Origin: Lewinellaceae bacterium
GTDB taxonomy: Bacteria; Bacteroidota; Bacteroidia; Chitinophagales; Saprospiraceae
Direction: 5' to 3'
Assembly (NCBI GenBank): GCA_947476195.1
Contig: CANJPT010000004.1
Span: 26,527 to 90,526 of the forward strand
DNA length: 64,000 bases
This document shows, in pieces, positions 18,230-27,848 of this stretch (positions within the stretch are counted from its first letter, which is position 1; each line of letters opens with the position of its first letter). Below the pieces are notes generated by a model. That model did no database searches. It was given only the letters and a program-made list of their open reading frames with translations, and was not told where the DNA came from. The translations under genes and the position numbers were made by a program.

Positions 18230-19779
18230 ATGAAACAATTTTCAATCACCCCCCCAATTTTAAAACAATAAGTATCTTTATTGTTTTATTGAGTTGTACC
18301 CTTCACACCGTTTCCGCTCAGAATTACGATCCTTTCTTAGGTCAGCCATCACCGACGGGCGGTACTGGGTTTGGCCCACCTTCTATTTTAAGCGCTAGAG
18401 TTTTTAATTTCTCCCCGCTTGCCCCGCTTAATTTTAATGGCTTCAATGACGTTAATGTTAGTGCAACACAGAATACTCCAGGAGTTCCATTTTATAATCA
18501 GTGTCTGCGGGTTACCTCAACACAAAACATTCCAGGTATAGGAAACAGCGCTGGTTGGTATGTATGTGAATTCCTGAGGGATGACGATGGCAGTGATCTT
18601 ATGCAATTTACATGGAATAACGACAACAATCCTATGGATGGCGTGACCACTTTCGATGTTGTTCAGATCCGAATAGCGGCTGCTTCTCCTACACAACGTT
18701 TTGCAAATCCGTACTCGAATATTGCTGCAGATGTACTCGTAAATGGTGTTATTACTGCTCAGGGAATTAATTCTATCCCCCCTGGAGATGCCGAACAAGT
18801 TGCAAGCTTTGTTCTTGGCATTATCCCTGATTTCCCTGAAGTTCCCTCTTGGCGTTTTGTTCCCACAGGACATATTGCATATAATGCACCTTGGTTTGCC
18901 CAGTTTGTTGCCAATCCGTTTACAACCTCAACACCAACTTACCCTGGCTACTTAGGGAGTTACAATAGAATGCTTTTCTCTGCAAATCCTAGTTATTACT
19001 CTCCTGCCACAATGGAGCGAATCGGAGGAGCAGTGGGGGTTAAGATGGGTGATGTCAATTTTTCAAATAGTTATGCCATTCCTTTTGCCCCGCCACCAGT
19101 AGATCGGTCTGAAGAAACGTATGCCGCTACACCACGAATGTTAAGAAAAGGCACCATTGTTCGCGTGACCTGTGCCCTGAGTGATTCCTTGCGAAATGTG
19201 GTTGCCTGGCAAACAGGATTGCACTTCGACAACAAAAAAGTAAACATTTTTGGCCTGGATGCAGGAGATCTGCCTGGGTTTGGCAAGAATAATTATAACA
19301 TCATGGATGAAGCCGGCGAGCTTCGTGCGCTTTGGATACAGCCGGAGACCAAAGATATGGATCTTGCTAAAGGCACACAAATGTTTGATGTGGTGCTGGA
19401 GCTTCAAAAGGATGTACAAGAAGGAGACGCCCTGCTCACCTGGGATGGTGCCATGGAAAAGGGGTTTTACCGCCTTGACGGGAATAGGATTCCAATGAAT
19501 ACTGAGCGTAAAGTGACGATACTTTCGGAGCCATTGGCCGTATCCACTAACCCAAACCCATTCAAAGATTTCCTGCTTGTAAAAGCCCTTGGAGGAGCGG
19601 ACAATGCCCAAACAATTTTCACCTTGCTGGATGTGAATGGTCGGGAAGTAGCACAAAAGGTACTTGAGATCGGACAAGCCGAAGCAAGTATACAAACCAA
19701 TCAGTTGCCCGGCGGTATGTATCTTCTGAAGACTACTAACCTCCAGCAATCACAAGTGACGCCCCTTGTCAAACTGTAA
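18230..19779 (+). CDS. T9SS secreted protein, frame broken at a C7 tract
   Basis: From ATG 18230 the frame reads MKQFSITPPILKQ then stops. If one C is added to the C7 run at 18249-18255, translation continues as a textbook signal peptide (FKTISIFIVLLSCTLHTVSAQ) into the long open frame that ends at 19779. The mature part (~490 aa) has no recognised enzyme domain. Near the middle is VKMGDVNFSNS, a dockerin-like or GDVN motif, then a cohesin-like beta-sandwich (~280-400). The last ~75 residues are a T9SS sorting domain (NPNPFKDFLLVKAL, DVNGREVAQ, LPGGMYLLKT). As written, only an internal TTG (18289) start could give product, without a complete signal. See the finding on the C tract. Confidence 0.8.
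18249..18255 (+). repeat. Homopolymeric C7 tract in the signal-peptide region
   Basis: Seven cytosines, 19 bases after the ATG at 18230. Gain of one C joins the start codon with the 1.5-kb open frame. The location and length fit slipped-strand mispairing, but an assembly or base-calling error would look the same. Confidence 0.7.
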
Positions 19780-19791
19780 GCCGATAGCCTT

Positions 19792-19829
19792 GGGGATATG
19801 CTCTGTACATTTGTACCGGGCATATCCCC
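19792..19829 (+). terminator. Hairpin terminator between the two T9SS genes
   Basis: The 10-bp arms GGGGATATGC and GCATATCCCC flank an 18-base loop, with TTTTT a few bases later. The loop contains TACATTTG (19806-19813), a perfect -7 consensus, so the same segment may stop the first gene and start the second. Confidence 0.6.
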
Positions 19830-19862
19830 ATGCTTTTTACACCACTGATTTCCTTCCATCTT

Positions 19863-22430
19863 ATGAAAAAAGTCCTCATCCCCGCCATCGCACTGCTATG
19901 GATAGCGACCAGCAGTCTTGCACAACAAGTCATCAACGTAAAAGCAGACGCACAGGGTACCGGAAACGGCCTGAATTGGGCCAATGCAATGCCCGACCTT
20001 CAAACAGCCCTGGCGCAAGCTACTTATGGGACGGAAATAAGGATCGCCTCCGGGATGTATCGACCTACTAATGGGACCAACAGAGACTCTACCTTTTCTT
20101 TGAAAAACGGCTATCGCCTACGCGGCGGGTTTGCAGGAACCGGGCCAACACCCGATATTCAAAACCCCGAGGTGTACGCTACCATTTTGAGCGGAGACAT
20201 CGGGGTGCCGGGAGACAGTAGTGATAACTCCTACTCCGTGATGACCTCAAGCGGTAACATGGATGAAACAACGCTCCTAGAGGGACTCATTCTGGAAGCG
20301 GGTGCTGCTACCAGCACCGACCCCAATGATTTGTGGCTGAGCCCTCGAAAGGCCGGAGGTGGTTTTTATTGTAGAACAGGTAGTATCAATCGGCTCAAGT
20401 TAAAGCAATGTATTTTTCGCCGCAACTTAGCAATCACCGGCGCCCATGTTTTTATCTTTCAGCCAAACGGCCAATCCAGTTTGAGGGTAGAAAATTGCCA
20501 GTTTCTGGATGGGATTGGTGGCTCAGGATTGCATGTCGTAGTTGATTCTCCGGATTCAATTTTTATTTCCCATTGCGCTTTCCTAAGACATCGAAGTTTC
20601 CCTGGATCTGGAGCAATTGTAGCGTTTATAAGTCCTTATAATAAGATAAAAAAAGGGGTATTAGAATACAGCCAATTCAAGGATTGTGAAGTTGGAGACA
20701 GCTTAATGACAAACAATACTGTAATAGCTGGTATTGGTGGAGACACTGCTGTGATGAGAAACTGTATGTTTCTTAACAACATACATTCAGGAGGAGATCT
20801 GTTTTCAATGGGCGGTACCAGGGTTAATTTTGCAGATCAAGACACTTTTTTGAATAACACTAACAGGGTTGGCAACAACTTGGGAAGTGTGCTTGTTTTG
20901 GGCGGTGATCCCCTAATTCAATCAAAGCAACAAATAAAAAATTGCATATTTGAAGGTAACAGAGAAAGCCAGCTATTTAGGTCTAATTATTCAACAAATA
21001 TTTCAAATTGTGTTTTTCGCAACAACGTACTTGACCGAGGCCTTTTTTTTGATCTTAATACTTCCGAATTCGCCAAGAAAACAACGGTAGAGCACTGCAT
21101 TTTCGAACGCAATACTTATAAATCTCTGGTCGATTTTGAGACTTTTCAGGGAAATGTATACCCCACGGACAATAAGGGTTGGGTATTTAACCAAACCCTG
21201 ATTCGGGAGAATACCGGCCTGCTTTTCGATACCCGAAAACACCAGCTTACCACCCATACATCTACCGCAAGCTGGAACTACTGTACATTTTCTGACAATC
21301 ATTTCCCAAATGAGCACAACGGTGATACGCTTCCCTATTTGTTTGACCTCAGAAACATAGATTTAGCCACCTTTAACTCCTGTGTTTTTGACCAGTCCTT
21401 ACAGGATTCGCTTAAATTGTTCTATGACTCTTTGTCCATCGTGCAGTTGAGAAACAATGTTTTTTTAGCCGACTCTTGTAGCCAGACGTACCAGTTTGGA
21501 AATGCCTTGCTTTGCGACTCATCCAATTTTTGGGGTGTATCACCCATCTTTGAAGATAAAGCGGCTGAAAACTTCCGCCTTTCAGGTTGCTCCCCTGGTA
21601 TCAACAAAGGAGATGTTCAACTTGCTACCCAGCTAGGATTGAGCACGGACCTTAATAACAGTAGCCGGGTTGAAAATGGGCTGCCAGACATCGGGGCCTT
21701 TGAAAACAAACTCTTTTTGCAAGGCTCCGTGGTTCAATATAGTTGTTTTAAACCAGCAACAGGATCGTTGGCTTTTGGAGGGAATACATGCGGCCCATAC
21801 ACATTTGAATGGTGGAATGGAACCGAAGGCGGCACCTCGAATATGGATCTCCCGAGTAGCAAATATGAAGTCTCAGTTACTGATTTGCACGGTATTGTTT
21901 ATCTGGACACCATATTTTTGCCCGAGTTCGAACCAGTTGTCATTGACACCATATTGCAGAACCCAACAAGTATTACATCACAGGATGGCAGCATAGCGGT
22001 TCCTAATGTTTTCAACGGGTTGCCACCGTATCATTTTAACTGGAGTACCGGAGATTCAACCTCCATCATTGAGGAGCTTGGTGTAGGCCTTTATATTCTG
22101 ACCATCACAGACCAACTGGGATGTCAAATCATTTTTCTTTTCCAGTTAACAGCCCCCACTATAGGTACCCAAAACATAATTGAGGAGAAACCCCTGATTT
22201 ATTTGATCCCAAATTTATTGAGTAAGGCATCTTCATCCAGATTGCTTTATCCTAAAGGATTTTCAGAAATAATGATCGTAGATGCATTAGGAAGGGTGGC
22301 ATGGTCAGAGCAAGTAAATGGCACGGAATTTATACTGCCCGCCATGGGGTATGGGGGTATTTTTTGGATTTTTGCAAGAGATTCTGAATCAGCCAATTGG
22401 TTGAAACCGCTGCGTTTGGTTGCTTTTTGA
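19863..22430 (+). CDS. T9SS beta-helix surface protein with SprB-type repeat
   Basis: A large exported protein of 855 residues. ATG 19863 is chosen because it opens a signal peptide (KKVLIPAIALLWIATSSLAQ). The mature N-terminus (INVKADAQGTGNGLNWANA, then DLQTALAQA, then YRLRGGFAGTG) is the usual opening of right-handed parallel beta-helix proteins of the polymorphic outer-membrane-protein/Pmp-like type. Repeated short strands with asparagine ladders run to ~600. Near 700-770 a SprB-like repeat is visible (NPTSITSQDGSIAVPN, PPYHFNWSTGDST, GLYILTITDQLGC). The last ~75 residues form a degenerate T9SS sorting domain (VDALGRVAWSEQV). It is likely a surface adhesin or structural protein. It ends 13 bp before the right-hand direct repeat. 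Confidence 0.85.
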   Translation: MKKVLIPAIALLWIATSSLAQQVINVKADAQGTGNGLNWANAMPDLQTALAQATYGTEIRIASGMYRPTNGTNRDSTFSLKNGYRLRGGFAGTGPTPDIQNPEVYATILSGDIGVPGDSSDNSYSVMTSSGNMDETTLLEGLILEAGAATSTDPNDLWLSPRKAGGGFYCRTGSINRLKLKQCIFRRNLAITGAHVFIFQPNGQSSLRVENCQFLDGIGGSGLHVVVDSPDSIFISHCAFLRHRSFPGSGAIVAFISPYNKIKKGVLEYSQFKDCEVGDSLMTNNTVIAGIGGDTAVMRNCMFLNNIHSGGDLFSMGGTRVNFADQDTFLNNTNRVGNNLGSVLVLGGDPLIQSKQQIKNCIFEGNRESQLFRSNYSTNISNCVFRNNVLDRGLFFDLNTSEFAKKTTVEHCIFERNTYKSLVDFETFQGNVYPTDNKGWVFNQTLIRENTGLLFDTRKHQLTTHTSTASWNYCTFSDNHFPNEHNGDTLPYLFDLRNIDLATFNSCVFDQSLQDSLKLFYDSLSIVQLRNNVFLADSCSQTYQFGNALLCDSSNFWGVSPIFEDKAAENFRLSGCSPGINKGDVQLATQLGLSTDLNNSSRVENGLPDIGAFENKLFLQGSVVQYSCFKPATGSLAFGGNTCGPYTFEWWNGTEGGTSNMDLPSSKYEVSVTDLHGIVYLDTIFLPEFEPVVIDTILQNPTSITSQDGSIAVPNVFNGLPPYHFNWSTGDSTSIIEELGVGLYILTITDQLGCQIIFLFQLTAPTIGTQNIIEEKPLIYLIPNLLSKASSSRLLYPKGFSEIMIVDALGRVAWSEQVNGTEFILPAMGYGGIFWIFARDSESANWLKPLRLVAF

Positions 22431-22442
22431 GACCGCCGTTTC

Positions 22443-22566
22443 CTCAGATCAAAAACCGCCCATTCAAATAAATCCGCTCCCCATCCGCCCAGATCTCCCC
22501 GCCCTGGGTCATATCCGTGATCATATCCCAATGCACGGCAGATTCGTTTTTGCCGCCCGTTTGCAG
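22443..22566. repeat. Direct repeat copy B (identical to 17957-18080)
   Basis: 124 bp without a mismatch to 17957-18080, same orientation, 4486 bp apart. It covers the stop codon and last codons of the M29 aminopeptidase gene. The pair brackets the two T9SS genes at 18230-22430. Confidence 0.95.
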
Positions 22567-23544
22567 ATAACTCTGCCCGATGGCCATGTGGATGCTACCT
22601 CCGATCTTCTCGTCGAAGAGGATGTTTTTCGTGATGCGCTGGATGTCGTAGTTCGTGCCAATGGCCGCTTCGCCAAAACGACGGGTCCCGGGCAGACTAA
22701 AGATATAGTCCAGAAATTCCTTTCCGCGCCGGGCTTCCCAGCGTTCGATCAGGCCATCCTTCACCCAAAGTGTCACGCCTTCCACCTCTGTGCCCTGATA
22801 GATGCAGGGATAGGAAAAATGGACCACGCCGTTCACGCTGTCCTCTACCGGGCTGGTATACACTTCGCCGGAGGGCATATTGGTCTGGCCATCGGAGTTC
22901 ATCCAGATGCGGCCCTGCGTCTTAAATTCGATATCGGTGCCCTCGGCGCAGTAACGAACGGTTTCGCAGCCGTTCAGGTGATCCACGATATGTTGCTGAC
23001 TGGCCCGTACGGCAAGCCAGGCCGCTGCTGGGTCTTCGTTGAAAAGCTTGCAGGCGCCAAAGACAAACTGCTCATACTCACTCAGGCTCATACCGGCTTC
23101 CTGCGCGGAAGCATCGGTCGGATACTGGCACAGATTCCTGCGCAGCCGACGGTCTGCCGTGCGCTCAAAGTAGTTTTTGTTGATCGGTGCGAGCGCTTCA
23201 TTGCGGACGTGTGCACTTTCGGCACTGGCGCCATTGCCCTCCCGGAGGTTGTAGGGTGCCCGAATGTTCAGATAACAGTCAAAAGATTCCATCGCAAGCT
23301 GTTGAAGTATGGGTGGCGTGCGCAGCGCTTCTTCGTTAGCATTTTGAAAGAATAGCCGTTCTCGTTCCCGAAAAACAAGATCGCATTCTACCAAAGAAGC
23401 CCCTGCTGCATAAGCTTCACGATACACCTCACGCACCAGAGGCTCGGCAAGCAATGTGCTGGAGATGAATACCTTGTCGCCAGGCCAGACCTGAAGGCAG
23501 TATTGAGTGAGTAGTTTGGCATAACGGTTAAGTAATATATTCAT
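22444..23544 (-). CDS. M29-family aminopeptidase
   Basis: A cytoplasmic metallopeptidase of 366 residues that removes N-terminal amino acids from peptides. The layout matches the AmpS/aminopeptidase T group: N-terminal LLTQYCLQVWPGDKVFISST, then EVYREAYAAGASLVECD. Metal ligands are carried by NMPSGEVYTSP (Glu), SIHMAIGQSY (His, Tyr), SAVHWDMI (His, Asp) and the preceding Glu-rich stretch. The length is slightly below the ~410 typical of Bacillus or Thermus members. The gene is intact. Its final 124 bp are duplicated at 17957 beyond two surface-protein genes. It is divergent from recQ, 251 bp apart. Confidence 0.9.
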   Translation of the reverse strand: MNILLNRYAKLLTQYCLQVWPGDKVFISSTLLAEPLVREVYREAYAAGASLVECDLVFRERERLFFQNANEEALRTPPILQQLAMESFDCYLNIRAPYNLREGNGASAESAHVRNEALAPINKNYFERTADRRLRRNLCQYPTDASAQEAGMSLSEYEQFVFGACKLFNEDPAAAWLAVRASQQHIVDHLNGCETVRYCAEGTDIEFKTQGRIWMNSDGQTNMPSGEVYTSPVEDSVNGVVHFSYPCIYQGTEVEGVTLWVKDGLIERWEARRGKEFLDYIFSLPGTRRFGEAAIGTNYDIQRITKNILFDEKIGGSIHMAIGQSYLQTGGKNESAVHWDMITDMTQGGEIWADGERIYLNGRFLI

Positions 23545-23648
23545 TTTTCCAATTTTTATTTCGCGTAAGTATTGTTTTTTTTCGCTTCGCCAAATTATAA
23601 ACGGAGGTCTTATGATTTATTTAAAAAAACAGATCAAAGATTGTGTGT

Positions 23649-23675
23649 TTTGTACCACTTATTTTTATATCTTTG
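23649..23675 (+). promoter_or_regulatory. Putative recQ promoter
   Basis: TATCTTTG at 23668-23675 fits the -7 consensus. TTTG at 23649-23652 could be the -33 box, though the 15-bp spacing is short. The predicted leader to ATG 23796 is ~115 bases. Confidence 0.4.
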
Positions 23676-23795
23676 GCGGCTTTTTGGAAAGGGGGCACTG
23701 GCTCAAAATTTACGCCTCCTTACAGACTAATTTTTTCAGGGCCAAAAGTCGGGTTTACCCGATTAAAATACGATATTATTCAACGCACTAAGAAG

Positions 23796-26006
23796 ATGCC
23801 TGCAATTGCAACCGGCCATGACGCACTAATCGAGAGCCTTCAGAAATTTTTTGGATTTGATGCCTTTAAGGCAGATCAGGCTGCTATTATCCAAAGTTTA
23901 CTCGATGGAAAAGATACCTTTGTCATCATGCCTACGGGCGGTGGCAAAAGTCTATGTTACCAACTGCCTGCCCTGATGTTGCCAGGAACGGCTATCGTAA
24001 TCAGCCCACTGATTGCCCTGATGAAAAACCAGGTCGATAGCATTCGCGGATACTCCGACGAAGATGAGGTTGCGCACTTTTTGAACTCTTCGCTGACCAA
24101 GGTTCAAATGAAAAAGGTAAAGCAGGACATAACAGATGGTCGGACCAAGATTTTGTATGTTGCTCCTGAAACCCTGACCAAAGAAGAAAATATAGAGTTC
24201 TTCCAAAATTCACACATTTCTTTTGTGGCGGTAGATGAAGCGCACTGTATCTCTGAATGGGGACACGACTTCCGCCCGGAATACCGCCGTATCCGTGTAA
24301 TGCTTGATGCCGTGGCAAGTCATGTGCCAATCATGGCACTTACGGCTACCGCCACGCCTAAGGTACAACTGGATATCTTGAAAAATCTGGATATGACGGA
24401 GGATAGTACCTTCGTATCGTCGTTCAACCGCGATAACCTCTTTTACGAAATTCGATCGAAGGTTAAAAAAGAGAGTACCATCAAGCAGATCATTCAGGTC
24501 ATCAAAGAGGAATTTGCCGGTGAGTCGGGCATTATTTATGTCCAAAATCGAAAAACAGCCGAAGACATCGCAGAGATGCTGATGGTCAATGATATCAAGG
24601 CAGCTCCGTATCACGCCGGTCTGGACCCCAAACTCCGCGCCAAGACACAGGATCAGTTCCTGATGGAAGATATCGATGTGATCTGCGCGACCATCGCTTT
24701 TGGTATGGGCATTGACAAGCCCGATGTGCGTTTTGTGATGCACTATGATATGCCAAAATCCATCGAAAACTATTACCAGGAAACCGGCCGTGCCGGACGG
24801 GATGGCCTGGGCGGAAAATGTATTGCATTCTACAATTACAAAGACATCCTGCGCCTCGAGAAATTCTTGCGCGATAAGCCTGTAGCTGAACGCGAAATGG
24901 GCGCCCAATTGATGCAGGAAGTAGTGGCTTATGCCGAAACTGCCGCTTGCCGCCGTCGATTCCTACTTCACTACTTTGGCGAAGAATACGAAGAAGCGAA
25001 CTGTCAGAAAATGTGCGACAACTGTAAAAACCCAAAGGAAAAACTGGAGGTGAAGGCAGAGGTTGTTGCAGTGGTGCAGTCTATACTCGACCTCAACGAG
25101 AACTACCTGATGAAAACCATCATGGATTTTGTGATGGGCAGGGAGACGAAAGAAATGAAGGACTTTCGTTTTGCAGAAATGGAAAACTTCGGGGTGGGCG
25201 ACGACCGGGACGAAAATTTCTGGAGCTCAATTTTCCGCCACGCAATGATCAACAACCTGATCTACAAAGAAGTAGAGCAGTTTGGTATTCTGAAAGTTTC
25301 CCAGGCTGGACGCGATTATCTGAAAGATCCGCAGACCCTCTTTATCACAATCAACCACGATTTTGAGGACAATGAATACGATATCGACGATGAAAAAGGC
25401 GGTACAGCAGTACTGGACGAGCCTTTGATGCAGATCCTTAAAGACTTGCGTCGTCAGATCTCTAAAAAACACGACCTCCCTCCATACGTTATTTTCCAGG
25501 ATCCATCGCTGGAGGAAATGGCCACCAACTACCCGATCTCTATGGACGATATGTCCAAGATCGTGGGGGTTTCGCAGGGCAAGGCGCAGAAATATGGCGA
25601 GCCTTTTGTTACGGCCATTAAAAAGTATTGTGAAGAAAACGAGATCGAACGCCCGATGGACATTACCATCAAAACGGTGGCAAACAGATCGAAGTCGAAG
25701 GTAAATATCATCATGGCCATTGACCGCAAGATCGGCCTGGACGAGATTTGCCAAACCACCGATGTAAGTATGCCCGATCTTTTGGAAGAACTGGATGGCA
25801 TTGTACAATCAGGCACCAAACTACGGCTCGATTATTACCTCAATAAAGTGGTGGACGAATATGTGCGTGAGGCCGTGATCGAGTATTTCAAGGAAGCTGA
25901 ATCAGACTCTATCGATGAGGCTTTTGCCGTCCTGAAAGATGATGAGATCACCTGGGAGGAGATTCAATTGATGCGACTGAAGTTTTTGAGCGACTACGCG
26001 AATTAG
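23796..26006 (+). CDS. recQ: ATP-dependent DNA helicase RecQ
   Basis: A 3'-5' DNA helicase of recombination and replication-fork repair, 736 residues. ATG 23796 is preferred; the open frame extends to 23643, but that part overlaps a promoter-like box and is not RecQ-like. Motif I is IMPTGGGKSLCYQLPA (~46-61). Motif II is VDEAHCISEWGHDFRPEY. Motif VI is YQETGRAGRDG. The RecQ-Ct zinc site has CRRRFLLHYFG, EEANCQK and MCDNCKNP. An HRDC-like domain (DPSLEEMATNYPISMDDM to GVSQGKAQKYGEPF) is near 565-605, followed by a C-terminal ~120-residue helical extension common in Bacteroidota RecQ. A strong hairpin follows at 26025. Confidence 0.96.
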   Translation: MPAIATGHDALIESLQKFFGFDAFKADQAAIIQSLLDGKDTFVIMPTGGGKSLCYQLPALMLPGTAIVISPLIALMKNQVDSIRGYSDEDEVAHFLNSSLTKVQMKKVKQDITDGRTKILYVAPETLTKEENIEFFQNSHISFVAVDEAHCISEWGHDFRPEYRRIRVMLDAVASHVPIMALTATATPKVQLDILKNLDMTEDSTFVSSFNRDNLFYEIRSKVKKESTIKQIIQVIKEEFAGESGIIYVQNRKTAEDIAEMLMVNDIKAAPYHAGLDPKLRAKTQDQFLMEDIDVICATIAFGMGIDKPDVRFVMHYDMPKSIENYYQETGRAGRDGLGGKCIAFYNYKDILRLEKFLRDKPVAEREMGAQLMQEVVAYAETAACRRRFLLHYFGEEYEEANCQKMCDNCKNPKEKLEVKAEVVAVVQSILDLNENYLMKTIMDFVMGRETKEMKDFRFAEMENFGVGDDRDENFWSSIFRHAMINNLIYKEVEQFGILKVSQAGRDYLKDPQTLFITINHDFEDNEYDIDDEKGGTAVLDEPLMQILKDLRRQISKKHDLPPYVIFQDPSLEEMATNYPISMDDMSKIVGVSQGKAQKYGEPFVTAIKKYCEENEIERPMDITIKTVANRSKSKVNIIMAIDRKIGLDEICQTTDVSMPDLLEELDGIVQSGTKLRLDYYLNKVVDEYVREAVIEYFKEAESDSIDEAFAVLKDDEITWEEIQLMRLKFLSDYAN

Positions 26007-26024
26007 ATCATTGGATGAAGTATG

Positions 26025-26070
26025 ATGGACACGTTTACGAAACCTGCTAGGTTTTCGTAAACGTGTCCAT
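26025..26070. terminator. Bidirectional hairpin between recQ and a convergent pseudogene
   Basis: The arms ATGGACACGTTTACGAAACC and GGTTTTCGTAAACGTGTCCAT pair over ~20 bp (one bulge) around TGCTA. It touches the stop of the convergent gene at 26070. No long T-run follows. The core AAACCTGCTAGGTTTT is of a type seen in intergenic repeats of this phylum. Confidence 0.65.
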
Positions 26071-27793
26071 CAATTCCCCGCAACGCAGAGCATAGAAACC
26101 GCCAATCTCCTCCCTTCATCCGACAACACGGCCCAGTAAATGCCCGTGGCAATTCCTTCCAACGAAATAGTGCTTTCCTCTGACTTCAAGGGTGCTGCGT
26201 AAACCGTCTGCCCCAACACATTGATGAGAGAAAATCGGGCGGACGGCCTTGCGCCAGGATATTGAACGCTCACCGCTTCAAAGGCCGGATTTGGGTAAAG
26301 CAACATAGCCTGTCCTTCAGATTCCGGCTCCCCGGTAGCTATCGTTTTAATTTCAATATCCCGGCACATCGTATCACAGCCATTGGTATTGCACACCGTC
26401 ATGCAGACATGGTAGATGCCCGGCAGGGCAAACTGGTGTACGGGCTGGTGTCTGCGCTGGTTTGCCCGTCGCCAAAATCCCAGTGCCAGGTTTCGGGCTC
26501 GTAGGAAGAGTTGTCCGTAAAAACGATTTATAAAGCAGTGGTATCCTTGTCCCAACGCCACCAGGCCAGCGGGTGGTTGAGCAAGCCCAAAGAATCGCAG
26601 CCGCTGCCTTCCAGCGGGCCAAGGCGGTAGTTGGGAAAGTGGGGCATGGTGGCAAAATTCTCATTGGGGAAATATACACCGCCCAATACCACTTCGCAGG
26701 CCTTGCCCTTTCGGTTGGGATACCGGATATAGTGGCCGTAATGCGTCCATGAAAAAGGCATAATGTATATCTTGCCGTCCATCATCAGATTCATAGTGGC
26801 AAATTTCGGATAAGGCCCCTGCCAAAGAACTACCGTATCGGCGGAAGTCTCAATGTCAGATGCCTGGAGGTCGTATTGCACAACCCAGGAGGAGGAAGAA
26901 ACATATAAAAACCGGGAGTTGGGTGATACGGCCGCCCCAGCCCCAAAAGACCAATGCTGTGGGAATTCTATAAGTACTGGGTTGGACAGCAGGCCGCTGC
27001 AACGGTCAAAATCAAAGATTCGGATGCCATTCCATGCGTCGAAGTCAATATACTTGCTACTATCTGGTGTAAATACATTTTGGCCACCACCGTCACGGTA
27101 CTGAAACCAGGGAGGCTGGTACCCAATATGCTGGGTGTCTATTTGGGTAAAACCATTTGGGCCAAGCAGAGCGCGATAATAGGCATTTAAGGTATCATCT
27201 TGAGCCATGACCCACCAGTCGCGGCCGTTGGCGTGATGACAGGACGTAATCTCTTGTAGCAAAACTCCATTCCACAATATGTTATTTTTTTTTGTAACCT
27301 TCCCTTTGCCATTATTGAATTTCACATCAATAATAGAATATAGTATTTTAGGGATTTTAGCACCAAAAACTGGAGCATATTCTTCTTCTGAATGAATCAG
27401 GTAAAAAACGGAATCTTCTTTTCCACATGGTAAACCAATCATTCCAAAAGCAACTGGATAGCCTTCAGCATACCACTCCTTAGCTACTATTCCCCAACTT
27501 AAACTATCTCCATTTTCCAATTGTTCATGCTGGCTGTTCAAAACCTGAATACCATTAGAGTAGACCAACAATTCTCCTTTCTGATTGGATAAGGTAAGTG
27601 AAGAAACATATATCCCCATTTTCCCTTCAAACAATGATAAGTCGTATGGATATTCATTAAAATCAATCCGATTACTGGGGGTAACAGGAGTACCTTCATA
27701 CCCAGCACCGCTAATCCAGTTAGCATCATGATATTGACACTGAGCAAATAAAGGGCTAAGACAAGAAAATAAAAGCAATAAACATTTGATCAT
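26070..27793 (-). pseudogene. PKD/T9SS protein gene with an in-frame TAA and a frameshift
   Basis: The gene starts at Met 27793 with a signal peptide (IKCLLLLFSCLSPLFAQ). A ~400-residue propeller-like region follows (LSNQKGELLVYSNGIQVLN, FLYVSSSSWVVQYDL, MPHFPNYRLGPLEGSGCDS). The frame then meets TAA at 26530-26528 in the middle of a PKD domain: WRWDKDTTAL, stop, IVFTDNSSYEPETWHWDFGD. The frame continues open until near 26441, where one G is missing; restoring it gives DTSPVHQFALPGIYHVCMTV and the rest of the PKD domain. A T9SS sorting domain ends at 26070 (YPNPAFEAVSVQYPG, INVLGQTVY). Two lesions argue for decay or for sequencing errors. It follows the 1069-aa beta-helix gene by 55 bp. Confidence 0.85.
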
Positions 27794-27848
27794 ATGCAAA
27801 AAGCTGGGCTTTGCGAATAGCAAAGCCCAGTGGAATTCAGAAGTGAAA

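Noticed and set aside
19141..19749. 202-codon minus-strand ORF opposite the C-tract T9SS gene
   Set aside because: The plus frame has a sorting domain and smooth domain structure; the antisense frame has none.
22420..23355. 311-codon plus-strand ORF opposite the aminopeptidase gene
   Set aside because: Shadow of a clear M29 gene on the other strand; low-complexity composition and no motif.
24210..25808. Long minus-strand ORFs opposite recQ (up to 232 codons)
   Set aside because: They mirror the recQ reading frame; His/Cys/Val-rich shadow composition and no independent signals.
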